Below, in pieces: positions 48,691 through 58,766 of a stretch of DNA of 64,000 bases. Position numbers and translations under genes: made by a program. Below the pieces are notes generated by a model. It ran no database searches. It had not been told where the DNA came from and saw nothing but the letters and a program-made list of their open reading frames with translations. The stretch's first letter is position 1, and every line of letters starts with the position of its first letter. Source of the stretch: Saccharomycopsis phalli (Eukaryota; Ascomycota; Saccharomycetes; Ascoideales; Saccharomycopsidaceae). Location: positions 868,001 through 932,000 of the forward strand of contig CP073214.1 of NCBI GenBank assembly GCA_020342235.1, in the 5' to 3' direction.

Positions 48691-48997
48691 TCATCCAATG
48701 ATCTTGCCCGTCACCTTGGCAATGACATGCAAGGAAATCACACTGAAAATAAACCCAACCGACAAAAACAACACGACCAACGGGTCGACATTCAAACCCT
48801 CGGCCTCATCAGTGAACAATTTGAGCATAGCAGCCGAAGAGCCACCTGCACCAGCAGATCTGGAGCTGGCTGGTGCTTGAGCAGTCTTATCCTTAGCATT
48901 TCTTCTCTTTGCCAAAGTTCTAGCGCCGCCTGGGACTCCTGTGGATGACTGTTGTTAGTAAAGTCAGGGGCATCATTGTGTAGCATGTACTCACCAT
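48691..48997 (-). CDS. SBH1: Sec61 complex beta subunit Sbh1, spliced directly after the ATG
   Basis: The gene is complement(join(48691..48948, 48995..48997)) and encodes 86 residues. Exon 1 contributes only the ATG. The 46-base intron starts GTGAGT, has a TACTAAC branch site and ends AACAG. The join gives MSSTGVPGGARTLAKRRNAK, matching the PGGxRTL...KRR start of Sec61-beta proteins. The C-terminal half contains the conserved EAxGLxVDPLVVLFL segment and one tail-anchor membrane helix (VLFLSVGFIFSVISLHVIAK). Sbh1 is the small tail-anchored subunit of the ER protein-conducting channel. A later CAG in exon 2 would break the reading frame, supporting the AACAG acceptor. It converges with the ProRS gene (about 130 bases between ends). 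Confidence 0.93.
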
Positions 48998-49476
48998 CTT
49001 TATGTATAGTTAATATCTTGTCAGTGTTGAACATTTGTTCTTTACCGCTGGACGGCAGGGTAACCCATTGACGCCTATTGGTGGCGCGGAGCTCGTTGTC
49101 AATACTGTGTCCGGGTAATTGCATGCTTGACAATGTCGGCAAAATTTACTAGCAGGGGTCTAGAATCGGCGCCTAAATATGACCAAAAAGCAGGCACCTG
49201 AGCACAATTGGAAGGCGAGGTATTTGAATCATCAAGAACTGGGCCGTGGGTTGCTCTGCTTTAACACCGTTACTGATTGAGCATTTTCAATTACTATAAA
49301 CGGAATGTCTCTTGTCCGTTTACTCCCACGCACGTTCACGTGTCAAACGGTGAGTAGCAACTACAGGGTGAAAACAAACATCTATCATGCACATTGACGC
49401 AGAGTATCCTTGACTAATTCTATATATATGGCATATATAAAGACCTTCCCTTCCGCTTATTTTGTACACTATCACA
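48998..49476. other. Promoter region between SBH1 and the first GH17 gene
   Basis: A 480-base divergent region. CACGTG occurs at 49337-49342, and a TATATATATGG...CATATATAAA stretch at about 49422-49441 is a strong TATA-like region about 40 bases before the GH17 ATG. This is consistent with high expression of a cell-wall gene. Confidence 0.6.
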
Positions 49477-50367
49477 ATGAAGTTTGCTCCATCGGTGGTT
49501 ACTGCTTTTGCCGTCATTGTCTCTGCTCTCGCTGTCCCACTTGAGAAGAGAGATGTCTTCGTTCCTGATTATGTCAAGAACTTCAAAGGTACTACCTACA
49601 CTCCTTTTAATGAAAACAACCAATGTCGTTCCGAAGACGAAATCAAGACCGATCTCTCGGTCTTGAAGGACTTTGGTATCTTGCGTCTTTACTCTGCCGA
49701 CTGTAACGTCATTAAGGTGGCTGCTGAGACCATCAACGGTAAACTTTTGGTTGCCGTCAACGACGTCAGCACCCCAGAGGGTATTGCCGGCGACATCAAC
49801 GTCATCAAGGGCCAACTTGCTGCTGCTGGGCACAGCATCTCCGACAAGGTTGACACTGTTGTTGTTGGAAACGAGCTTGTTTACAACAACTGGTTCCAAG
49901 CCTCTCAAGTTGGAGACTTTATCTCGCAAGCCAAGAACGCATTGAACGGCGAGACTGTCAAGGTCATTAGTGCTGACACCATCTCTTCGTACTACGGCCA
50001 CCCAGAGTTGTGTGAGTACAACGACTACATTGGTGTCAACTCGCACCCATACTTTGACGACTCGACTGCCGAAAATGCCGGTGACTACGTCTTGGGCCAC
50101 ATCCAAGCTGTCTGGGAATTCTGCCATGAGCACGGTCACGACAAAGATGTTCTCACCATCGAGACTGGATGGCCATGGAAGGGTGACCAAAACCAAGCTG
50201 CCATTCCATCTTCTGAGAACCAAGTTACTGCCTTGAAGGCAATCAGTGAGAAGGCTGGAAGTGCTAGTTTCTTGTACAGTGCCTACAATGAGTTGTGGAA
50301 GGCTGATGGAAACTTGCACGTCGAGAAGAACTGGGGAATTTTGGGTAATGCTCCATCTGCTTGGTAA
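49477..50367 (+). CDS. Secreted GH17 beta-1,3-glucan hydrolase/transglycosylase, copy 1
   Basis: A 296-residue secreted enzyme. It starts with a signal peptide (MKFAPSVVTAFAVIVSALA) and a dibasic Kex2 site K24-R25 before DVFVPDY. The GH17 domain carries the catalytic acid/base E133 in VVVGNELVYNN and the nucleophile E229 in TIETGWPWKGD. It resembles the Scw/Mp65 cell-wall glucan-modifying group more than Bgl2. Such proteins cut and rejoin beta-1,3-glucan in the wall and are mannoprotein antigens in Candida. Codon use is highly biased, suggesting strong expression. I start at the ATG of the signal peptide. A closely related copy lies 1.4 kb downstream on the same strand. Confidence 0.92.
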   Translation: MKFAPSVVTAFAVIVSALAVPLEKRDVFVPDYVKNFKGTTYTPFNENNQCRSEDEIKTDLSVLKDFGILRLYSADCNVIKVAAETINGKLLVAVNDVSTPEGIAGDINVIKGQLAAAGHSISDKVDTVVVGNELVYNNWFQASQVGDFISQAKNALNGETVKVISADTISSYYGHPELCEYNDYIGVNSHPYFDDSTAENAGDYVLGHIQAVWEFCHEHGHDKDVLTIETGWPWKGDQNQAAIPSSENQVTALKAISEKAGSASFLYSAYNELWKADGNLHVEKNWGILGNAPSAW

Positions 50368-51740
50368 GCAATGTGTACCTACCTTTTCTTTTTGACGCTT
50401 CTTGCAAAATTTTCATGAGCTGTGTGTGTGAATTGCTTTTTACACGTGCCTCGTTGGAATTTCTTTTTACATTTCTATATAGCATGGCTGAATTCTTGAT
50501 TCGCCCTCAATACCACCTTTTACAAAATACAATTTGAAAATTTTCATTCCTCTTGTAGAGGCTGTGTGCGCCGGGGTGGGCCAAATCCAAAAGTGGTGGA
50601 CAATCGTATTATTTGTCGCATTGCTGTATATAAGCCATCAAAGTAGTCAATACCTGTTAACTAAGCCACCGATTTGTCTCTTGCAACGCTAATCCAAACA
50701 AAATGGCAACACCTAATTGCATTTACTTACAGTGGTCAATATAGTATACTTGGACCGCATGCACTGTTAGAATCCAGCTGTTTTCATTCTTTCTCCTCAT
50801 CTCTTTAGATGTTTTCGGAATTTGACCCTTGCCAATTACTTACTCCGATCCCGGACAGCCGTGTTTCACCATAATATTCTAAACGGGATGCTGGAATAGG
50901 GGCGGTAATTTTTTAGGAACCTGCCTTTTTACAACTACCGTACCGTTCGACTCCTTGTACAATAACAGAGACGTTGCCATTCGGCCCATGTGCCAATGTT
51001 TACAACTTTTTTTTTTTTTAGTTCAAGCAAATCGGCACACATGCCCTCCGCTTGGTGCAAGGTACCCGAGTAGTCACCAGCTGCTTGGGACTAAACTGTA
51101 GCGACAACAACAGGCAGAACTCAATAGGGAATTAATGGCACTGATTGGATAGGGCGATCTCTGTATCATCTACAGTTGTAAAGTGAGTGACTGCTGCCTA
51201 GTGGGTAACTGTGCTTGTAGCTCCCCAATCTATTAATAAACACTTGCACCATGACTGTCCTTCTATTTTTACCTTGACCCGATTTTACGAGCCATTGAGT
51301 ATTCTCTTTCGAGTACCGTATACACAATTGATTTGCAGTCGCGGTTACGATGCTGCCTCCTGAACGCTACTGTTTCCGGAGCAAGGCTGTAAGCTTTGGG
51401 CTAGAAATATTACGATAGTTACCTCGCTCCTGCATAAACAATCGGATCCTAAATGGGACATGTCTGCTAGGGTGATATCCTTAAATTGATACCTGAACCT
51501 GGTCCGTCAAACAAAGCAGGGACTGGGCACTAATTGATTCAATAATACTATTGCAATTGGATTTTCTTGTGCCCACCACAGCACTCTGTCCACTGTGAAT
51601 AGCCCAGATTGCAATTTCAAATGGCCAGAGCCCAAGTCCCGTTGCGGAAATATGCAATGCATTAAAACTATAGTGCATATTTTTTAACCAAATCATATAT
51701 AAACAGACACTGTGATTCCGAATCTTTAGTAGATTTGATA
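50368..51740. other. Long promoter region between the two GH17 genes
   Basis: About 1.37 kb with no supportable gene. It holds a CACGTG at 50443-50448, a poly-T tract at about 51008-51019, an AGGGG stress-type element near 50898, and a TATATAAA box at about 51697 before the second GH17 gene. Its length suggests complex regulation of copy 2 (inference). Confidence 0.55.
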
Positions 51741-52622
51741 ATGCAATTCTCAATTGTTCTTTCGACTCTTCTTTCATTGGCAGCTGCCGTTCCGTTCTCC
51801 AAGAGAGACGTGGTGATCCCTGACTATATCAAGAAGTTCAAGGGTACCACATACACTCCATTTGACGAGAACCACAATTGTCGTTCCCCTGACCAAATCA
51901 GAACCGACTTGTCGGTCTTGAAGGACTTTTCCCTCTTAAGATTATACTCCAACGACTGTAATGTTGTCCAATTCGCCGCAGAGGTAATGAATGGTAAGCT
52001 TCTTGTTGCCGTCAACGATGTATCCTCGTTGGAGGGCATCACCAATGACTTGTATAACATTGCCGCTGCCATTGGCAATGCCGGCAAGAAATTCGACGAT
52101 GTCGTTGACACTGTCGTTGTCGGAAACGAGCTCATTTACAACGGATGGTACAGTGCTGACGCCGTTAAGAACTTTGTCGCCCAAGGAAAGTCCGTCTTCC
52201 CTGCATTCCCAGGAAAATGGATCACCGGTGAAACCATCTCCTCTTACTACGGTAACCCAGAGTTGTGTGAGTTCAACGACTACATTGGTGTCAACTCGCA
52301 CCCATACTTTGACGACTCCACCGCCGAAAATGCTGGTGACTACGTCTTGGGTCACATCCAAGCCGTTGCGCAATTTTGTCACGAACACGGTCACGACAAA
52401 AATGCAGTGACCATTGAAACCGGATGGCCATGGAAGGGTGACCAAAACCAGGCTGCCATTCCATCCCCTGAGAACCAAGTCACTGCCTTGAAGGCGATCA
52501 GCGACAAGGCAGGTGATGATTCCATTGCATACAGTGCCTACAATGAGTTGTGGAAGGCTGATGGAAACTTGCATGTCGAAAAGAACTGGGGATTCCTTGG
52601 AAATGCCCCATCTGCTTGGTAA
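51741..52622 (+). CDS. Secreted GH17 beta-1,3-glucan hydrolase/transglycosylase, copy 2
   Basis: A 293-residue paralogue of the preceding GH17 gene. It has a signal peptide (MQFSIVLSTLLSLAAA), a Kex2 site K21-R22 before DVVIPDY, catalytic E130 (VVVGNELIYNG) and E226 (TIETGWPW). The mature proteins align along their full length. From about residue 173 on (NPELCEFNDYIGVNSHPYFD) the two are almost identical in protein and DNA, while residues 80-165 differ much more. The pair arose by tandem duplication, and the 3' half may be kept alike by gene conversion. Function as for copy 1: modifying beta-1,3-glucan in the cell wall. The 5' regions are unrelated, so expression may differ. Confidence 0.92.
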   Translation: MQFSIVLSTLLSLAAAVPFSKRDVVIPDYIKKFKGTTYTPFDENHNCRSPDQIRTDLSVLKDFSLLRLYSNDCNVVQFAAEVMNGKLLVAVNDVSSLEGITNDLYNIAAAIGNAGKKFDDVVDTVVVGNELIYNGWYSADAVKNFVAQGKSVFPAFPGKWITGETISSYYGNPELCEFNDYIGVNSHPYFDDSTAENAGDYVLGHIQAVAQFCHEHGHDKNAVTIETGWPWKGDQNQAAIPSPENQVTALKAISDKAGDDSIAYSAYNELWKADGNLHVEKNWGFLGNAPSAW

Positions 52623-53354
52623 TCACACTGTGACTTCATCATGTGCATTATACCCATTTAATAATTTTATACTTCGTCATCATGCCCAGTGGCATCTTGT
52701 TTTATTTAGCTAGTAGTTGTTACTCTAATGTATTGCATTGCTTCTACAACTAGAATCAAACGTACGAAAAGGGTCAGACCAGCTGGAATTTGCCGCGTCG
52801 GATGTCTACATATTGCAGTCCTAGTTTGGCTACTGCAACAGCACTCTGGCCCAATCTACTAACATGTCATTCTTCTTCTGGATTTGGTAAGATTGTCCGT
52901 CACTTGTGAATACAAACTGAAGAGAAACTCCAGTTCTTACATCCATACACCATCCAATGTGCCTAGTCGCATTAATTTACTCGGCTGCAATCTTCAGTCA
53001 GCAGACAAAACTGGCTTGGGATGTAAAAAATCATCACGTGACACAGTTGTGACTGCGACTTTCCGAAATGGCCTAGTGAGAAATATCCGGGTAGTATTGG
53101 CGTCGACATTTATGTCTCATCCCATCTCATCGACATCACCATTTTTTTATCGCAAAAATCATCATTATTTACGACGTTAATCCCGTGAGATTTGGGTTTA
53201 TGTGAATTTGTTCAGAGAATCCAGAAACTTGTATCATATAATATTAAAGGATTTTTGATTAATAACCGGTCCGTTTACTTCACAAACTGGCCCTCTAGAG
53301 TACGCATTTCAAAACTGTCAACCCTCATATATTGAAAGTCAGCAGATATATAGA
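52623..53354. other. Intergenic region before the Dot6-like gene
   Basis: About 730 bases without a convincing gene. It contains ATCACGTGAC (CACGTG at 53035-53040). A 98-codon frame at 52884-53180 has no motif and is rejected. Confidence 0.5.
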
Positions 53355-54809
53355 ATGTCTGCAGTATCAGATACTCCGTCTCCTCAAGATAAGGCATCAA
53401 CAAACCGGGCGTTTTCCCGAACTCCTTCTTCATGGGACCCACAGGATGATCTTCTCCTTCGACACTTGAAAGAGCAAAGGAAGTTGGGATGGAAAGAGAT
53501 TGCAGCGCATTTCAAACATAGAACCCCTAACGCCTGTCAGTTTCGTTGGAGAAGATTGAGATCCGGTGTTTTGAAGAACGCCGGAAGTAACCCAGCTGCA
53601 TCGCCGAATCTAATAAACTCCAATATACATTTGATGTCGGGCGGCATTTCAAAAAAGCCCGCCAGTTCTGGAAGTGGGCATCAGGGAAACGGAACGAATT
53701 CCAACATCACAGGTGCACTAGCTGGTTTAAATGCACTCAGTAATGGAACTCGGACCGGTTCACCGGTTCCTCCTGCCGGTGACATCAAAAGCGTCACTTC
53801 GTCCGTGGGTAGCTTTAATGAAAGCGGCAGCACGCTATTCTCATCACATGTTAACAAGGTTCGTGGACAGAATATCAATACTGGTTACAATCAATGGAGT
53901 TTCACTTCTGGGACAAACGGCGGTGCCAACAATGGCAATAGCGTAGGCTCACCGGAGAATGACCCGTTGTCCAACAGCATTTCATCATTGAATTCTTCTG
54001 ATTCTAATACCAGCAACAAGAATTCTTTTAATATGTACCACCCGGACCAGATGAGCATTGGGTCGTTTTCACTGCAGGGGTTCTCACAGAACTTTCTCAA
54101 CTCGTACCATAACGAAATTTGGCGGCCTGATGAGGATGAGTTGTTGCTATCGAAAAGACGGCGGGAGCTAAGCTTGGCTGAATTAAGTATATTGCTTCCA
54201 ACCAGGTCCGAGGAAGACATCATCACAAGAATAAAAGAACTAGACCAAAATACCAGCAGTCAGCGGTCTACAATACGGGGTGGAAGCACTAGTAGTGTTG
54301 GAGGAGGGTCGGGATCTACTAGTATCGTTGGTGAGAATGATTCACAGAGTGATCTTGGAGGTACCGTTAGTGGTAACCTAACTTCAAGGTTAAATTCACA
54401 AAACAGTGGATATGGATTGCACACTTTATCGCGGACGCTAAGCGCATCATCGCAACTATCATTAAATTCGAATCACTCTGGGTTCTCTAATGCGAATCAT
54501 GGATCCAACGGAAGCAACAACAGTGCCAATACGATCACCAACACACTGCAGGATACTAGACCAAGTATAATGGGGGGAGTGAGTCTACTTAGTTTTCATG
54601 ACAACTCGTCACCACTTCCTTCGAATAAATCATCGCCGTTAATCACGGCCAAGCAACTTACCGATTTGAGTACAGGCGGCGGAGGCATGAATATTTCATC
54701 GATTCGGAGAACTTTGAGTCAGACGAGCAACGGATCGAAGACGACGGTGCCCTCGACCAGTTCAAAAGTTGAGACTGATGATGATAACGATGAGAAGGAT
54801 AAAAAGTAG
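53355..54809 (+). CDS. Myb-domain repressor of ribosome biogenesis genes, Dot6/Tod6-like
   Basis: A 484-residue, mostly disordered Ser/Asn/Gly-rich protein. An N-terminal Myb/SANT DNA-binding domain lies at about residues 25-75 (WDPQDDLLLRHLKEQRKLGW, then KEIAAHFKHRTPNACQFRWRR), nearly the same as in yeast Dot6 and Tod6. A second SANT-like stretch at about 255-298 (IWRPDEDELLLSKRRRELSL) is unusual but degenerate. Dot6 and Tod6 bind the PAC motif (GATGAG core) and recruit the Rpd3L deacetylase to silence ribosome-biogenesis genes when TORC1 or PKA signalling falls. Which paralogue this represents is undecided; many yeasts have one gene. The acidic C-terminus is TDDDNDEKDKK. Confidence 0.8.
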   Translation: MSAVSDTPSPQDKASTNRAFSRTPSSWDPQDDLLLRHLKEQRKLGWKEIAAHFKHRTPNACQFRWRRLRSGVLKNAGSNPAASPNLINSNIHLMSGGISKKPASSGSGHQGNGTNSNITGALAGLNALSNGTRTGSPVPPAGDIKSVTSSVGSFNESGSTLFSSHVNKVRGQNINTGYNQWSFTSGTNGGANNGNSVGSPENDPLSNSISSLNSSDSNTSNKNSFNMYHPDQMSIGSFSLQGFSQNFLNSYHNEIWRPDEDELLLSKRRRELSLAELSILLPTRSEEDIITRIKELDQNTSSQRSTIRGGSTSSVGGGSGSTSIVGENDSQSDLGGTVSGNLTSRLNSQNSGYGLHTLSRTLSASSQLSLNSNHSGFSNANHGSNGSNNSANTITNTLQDTRPSIMGGVSLLSFHDNSSPLPSNKSSPLITAKQLTDLSTGGGGMNISSIRRTLSQTSNGSKTTVPSTSSKVETDDDNDEKDKK

Positions 54810-55267
54810 AGTGGGCTACGACAAAACCGCTTGTTTCATTTCAGTTATTGTGATAATATTTATTTTTTTATTTTTTATTTCTGATTAGAATCCTTGGCTA
54901 GGGATTAAAAACGGTATTCAGCACGCTACAAGGAATGGCCATTTATATGTAATAGAGTATGATATTGTATTGTGAATTGTCCCAAGAATCTTAAATGAAA
55001 TGCAAGCCGGACAACCGAATAAGTTTGCGTGAAATGTAGCAAAGGGAAAATAATATTCAAGGGGTCTGCATTAGTTGACCCTGCAGCACGGGGAAATTTT
55101 ATGGCATGAATATTAATATTTACAAATTCAAAAGGAATATCGACAAGGTTGTGAATATGGTGTGTGCGTCAATATTACATGGTGGATTCAGCAATAAATA
55201 CAAAGATTGTAAATAAAACAGAGTGTATAAACAAATTATAAAAACGTTAAAGTCAGACAAGTCATAT
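54810..55267. other. Convergent 3' region
   Basis: About 460 bases between convergent genes. T-rich tracts at about 54858-54879 may act in 3' end formation. No gene is visible. Confidence 0.5.
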
Positions 55268-56536
55268 TCAAATAGCACTGGCATTCTTAGGAACGCTTTC
55301 GTGAACAGCTAAAGCGTCTTTCTCATGAGATTCACTAAGAGAGTCAGCACCTGGGATTCTTAATTCACTAGACTTGATATAGTCTGGCTTGTAGAAACGC
55401 AAGTCGACTCTGGTAACAGCAAACACGAAAAATATAATAAACTCCATCAACCCGTGCGTACAATACATAACAACTGGTCTAAAGATCCAGATATCCTCGT
55501 AGTTTTTTCTGTCAACAAAAAGCGAGCCGCATCTGAAGGAAGCACTGATGATCAACAATACCACTGTGAAGAGGATGATAAAAATACTGTAGTTGTGGTG
55601 AAGGTTTGGGGATTCGGACTTGTTGGCAGACTTCAACTCCTGAACAGTGTCGTAGTGATGTGCGGACGAGGCAATCACTCGTACCGGCTTTTGATTAGAA
55701 TGTGGACCCAGAAGATATGCTTCCTTTGCGACTTTGACAGTGTCCTTTGGAACATAGTAGCTGATTCCAAAAGACTCGATCCACCATGGCTGATAGATAA
55801 CAAAGTCAGGGGACTCTTTCAATGGCTTGAAGGTAAAAGCCAACAAAATCAACCCCAAGGCAGTGGTGCAATAAACAATAGTCAAAACACCCGCAGCACG
55901 GGCTGCCTTCTTGCACATGGTAAAGTGTTTCTCACTGAGGAAGTACAAGTAAGGAACAGCACCTGCAGTAACACCGGCAATGATGGTGACAAAAACCAAA
56001 AAGTAGATCACGTACATGTTACAAGCAAAGAACCAAGAGTTACCAATCCGAGGTTGCCGCCATGTGAATATTCTTTGAGCAAGCAAAATGTTCGAACCAG
56101 CCAAGAGAACCGTGGAAGTAAGGATCATCACGGTAGCCGCAAGCCCAATGTGGACTCTCTGCACATCTTTTGACCAAGCAATTCTCAACGCATATCCAAT
56201 CCAATTAAGGAAGCCGTACAAAATAAAGATCAACGAGGTGTAAAATCTATGGCCTCTGCTCCAATTCTTAAGAAAGATGTACATGTGACCCAATGTAACA
56301 AGAATGTACACTGCACAAAACACAGCCGAAGGTGCAATATCCCTATGATCTGGATATCCACCAAAAGTACCCGGCAATATTTTAAGAGTAGCGGCACTAA
56401 TACTCATTGGTATCTTTCCCTTGTACATCTTTCCAGTGAGCTTGATCAAGGGAGCAAGACCAGTCCCAAGAGCTGCACCGTGTGACTGGATATTAATCAA
56501 GCCTGATATTTGCGATATTGAAATTTCTCCCAGCAT
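55268..56536 (-). CDS. Fungal seven-TM protein, DUF3112 family
   Basis: A 422-residue membrane protein with about seven hydrophobic segments. It has the features of the fungal DUF3112 family: PGTFGGYPDHRDIAPSAVF near residue 60, a conserved loop NWSRGHRFY, RIAWSKDVQRVHIGLAA, and ILLAQRIFTWRQPRIG between membrane segments. The tail is hydrophilic (SESHEKDALAVHESVPK). The function of the family is unknown; the topology resembles receptors or lipid-translocating RTA-like proteins, but no such activity should be assumed. The promoter side is a long 1.7-kb divergent intergenic region shared with GIS2. Confidence 0.8.
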   Translation of the reverse strand: MLGEISISQISGLINIQSHGAALGTGLAPLIKLTGKMYKGKIPMSISAATLKILPGTFGGYPDHRDIAPSAVFCAVYILVTLGHMYIFLKNWSRGHRFYTSLIFILYGFLNWIGYALRIAWSKDVQRVHIGLAATVMILTSTVLLAGSNILLAQRIFTWRQPRIGNSWFFACNMYVIYFLVFVTIIAGVTAGAVPYLYFLSEKHFTMCKKAARAAGVLTIVYCTTALGLILLAFTFKPLKESPDFVIYQPWWIESFGISYYVPKDTVKVAKEAYLLGPHSNQKPVRVIASSAHHYDTVQELKSANKSESPNLHHNYSIFIILFTVVLLIISASFRCGSLFVDRKNYEDIWIFRPVVMYCTHGLMEFIIFFVFAVTRVDLRFYKPDYIKSSELRIPGADSLSESHEKDALAVHESVPKNASAI

Positions 56537-58262
56537 GGTTGTTGTGTTGAGTTATTACGTATTCTTAAACAAGGAAGCAGGGAAGTATTTATAAACAATT
56601 TCTACGACTGAAGGACGCGTTATCAGGACAGCGCACAACCTTAAACTTTCAGGTGAGGAGACTTGATCCATGTCACCATCTGAGGAGACAGTCACATTAG
56701 CAAAAGCCATACTCGGAAGGCCAAGCTATGAGGGGAGCCGCACTTCTATGCGCGGAAAAGTTAAAATGCCATGTTAATTTGCGGAGGAACAACACAGGGT
56801 TACCCGCTTACATTAAACTCAAGTGTCATTGACAGAGGGTATTTTCAAAGTAGTCTTATCCGATTGGGGAAATTTCGGTATGCTGTATACGTCAAAATGC
56901 AATCACATACCAAAGCCCCCAACTAAAACCCATTTTCTGCATGGTTTCGCCGTTCTAACCATAGATATTACTACTTTCCCATAGTTGTTCAGTCGCTTTT
57001 GAATACCTTCCGCAAATACCCTTTGTTATCTATGTAAGTCAGGGAAATCGGCTTATACTTTCTTGTTCCTACTATCATCTGTTTCATAATGTACCAATAA
57101 TATCAGCCCCACGGCAAAATTGATCATGGAGTATAATCTGCTGAAGCTGGCTATGTTATTGGTACCGCTGATCAGAGATTGGTTCTCATCTTTCAATCTA
57201 AACGTAGTTCCAAACCTCTTTTGCTAAAATGTAAAACCTCAACCATTGAAATTTTTCTCTGAGAGTAACCAACCGTAAAGTTGCTGTACATGATAGACTC
57301 GGCTTCATGAGCAATTTCCCAAATATCTTTTTTTACTGCCCACTTGAAAACCATATTATTTGTAATTCCGTAACATTTGATTTATCAAAACAAGACCTAT
57401 GACATGAAGTCACATAAAAAGTTGTTTGTGAGATCCTTGAAATATTATTAAGCTTTTTAATTGTCAATGACAACCAAAACAACATCGCAGAATTTCCTTT
57501 TCATAAAAGAACCCCTACAGCAAGAAATGCACAAACATGACGTATTTCTGCATCATGTTATTAGTTTATTCTAACCGGTTTATGAACATCGCTTTTGCTC
57601 GTGACATGGCTGCGATTTTGCTGACCAGGAATCGCGAATTTAATATTTGTTGTTAATGTGCGAATCAAGCAATTATCCTGTAACTGTTATTTTTTTATAT
57701 TTTTTATTTTCTCTCAGTTAAAAGTCACTGGTTTCACTTTTGCATAGTAAAAATTGCGGTGCCTAATCCAAGCAAATCAGTAAGCAGAAAACACACAATT
57801 TATCTTAAAACCATAGTTTATCAGTATAGACCCAAATAATTTATTTAAAAGCTGCGATTAGTTAGGGACATGACACTTATTTATATAATTAATGGAAAAC
57901 CGGTTTTGGAGACAAAATTGGTACTACGCCCGAAGAGTTATTAAAATTACCCTATCTCTGCTTAAAAATACTCGTAACGGCACTATTTGGGGCACGCGGC
58001 TAATTAAGTTCGTTTGGGTCTTGATCATGTGTCTAACCTACAGACCTCCAGGGTCATTATTGTGGCGATTATCTAATGTGATATTTTAGATTTTATAGTA
58101 TTTCACTTGCAGAATTGACGTTTTGTAATTTATCATCTATTGGGACTCCTCGCGTGGCGTGGCATGTGATATGCTCCGGGTAACGGCAAAAATATTTCCT
58201 AGTTTTCTCTTGAAGAAAAAAAATTTATTCAAAAAAAAATTGAAATAGATTACTGATAAAAC
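56537..58262. other. Longest intergenic region in the window (1.7 kb)
   Basis: A divergent region between the DUF3112 gene and GIS2. I find only one short frame (57892-58089) without motif support, poly-T tracts near 57690-57710 and an A/T-rich stretch just before GIS2. No tRNA, snoRNA or repeat is recognisable. Its size suggests either complex control or an undetected non-coding RNA. Confidence 0.5.
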
Positions 58263-58766
58263 ATGTACACTAAGACTTGTTACAAGTGTGGCGACACTGG
58301 ACACATAGCTAATGACTGTCCACAAGAGGAAAGATTGTGTTATAACTGTCACAAGCCAGGCCACAACTCCTCTGACTGTAGTGCACCACACACTGTTCAA
58401 GAGAAGAAATGTTATGTTTGCGGAAAGACTGGCCACATAAAAAGTGACTGTCCCGAGAATAATGTGAGATGTTACAGATGTAGCAAGACTGGTCACATTT
58501 CTAAGGACTGCACTGCTAGTGGTAACGCTGGCCCTTCTGCTGGACCAAGAAGAGGTTTTTCGTCCTCTGGCACCACTTGTTATAAATGTGGTGGAATTAA
58601 CCATTTTGCAAGAGACTGCCAAGCTTCTAGTATAAAATGTTACAACTGTGGGTTGCAAGGACATGTATCCAAAGACTGTACAGGGGCCGAGGCCAAGAAT
58701 GACAAGACTTGTTTCAACTGTCATCAGCCAGGCCACATTTCTAGAAACTGTACTGCAGTTGCTTGA
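58263..58766 (+). CDS. GIS2: CCHC zinc-knuckle RNA-binding protein Gis2 (CNBP family)
   Basis: A 167-residue protein composed almost entirely of seven CX2CX4HX4C zinc knuckles: CYKCGDTGHIANDC, CYNCHKPGHNSSDC, CYVCGKTGHIKSDC, CYRCSKTGHISKDC, CYKCGGINHFARDC, CYNCGLQGHVSKDC and CFNCHQPGHISRNC. The spacing, including the longer linker between knuckles 4 and 5 (here with a short Arg/Gly/Ser stretch), matches yeast Gis2 and human CNBP, both with seven knuckles. Gis2 binds mRNAs with G-rich repeats and promotes their translation; it associates with polysomes and stress granules. It is a single exon, and the ATG is followed directly by the first knuckle. Confidence 0.95.
   Translation: MYTKTCYKCGDTGHIANDCPQEERLCYNCHKPGHNSSDCSAPHTVQEKKCYVCGKTGHIKSDCPENNVRCYRCSKTGHISKDCTASGNAGPSAGPRRGFSSSGTTCYKCGGINHFARDCQASSIKCYNCGLQGHVSKDCTGAEAKNDKTCFNCHQPGHISRNCTAVA

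Noticed and set aside
48608-48880. 90-codon plus-strand frame over SBH1
   Set aside because: It is the antisense of SBH1, whose identity is secure.
49420-50319. A 299-codon open frame antisense to GH17 copy 1 (and a similar one at 51942-52574 in copy 2)
   Set aside because: Both lie opposite strongly codon-biased genes, where antisense stops are rare. The translations are repetitive Val/Asp-rich and have no motif, and both mirror the sense gene's conserved segments.
57892-58089. 65-codon Arg/Trp-rich frame upstream of GIS2
   Set aside because: Unusual composition, no motif, and it lies in an A/T-rich promoter region; likely chance.
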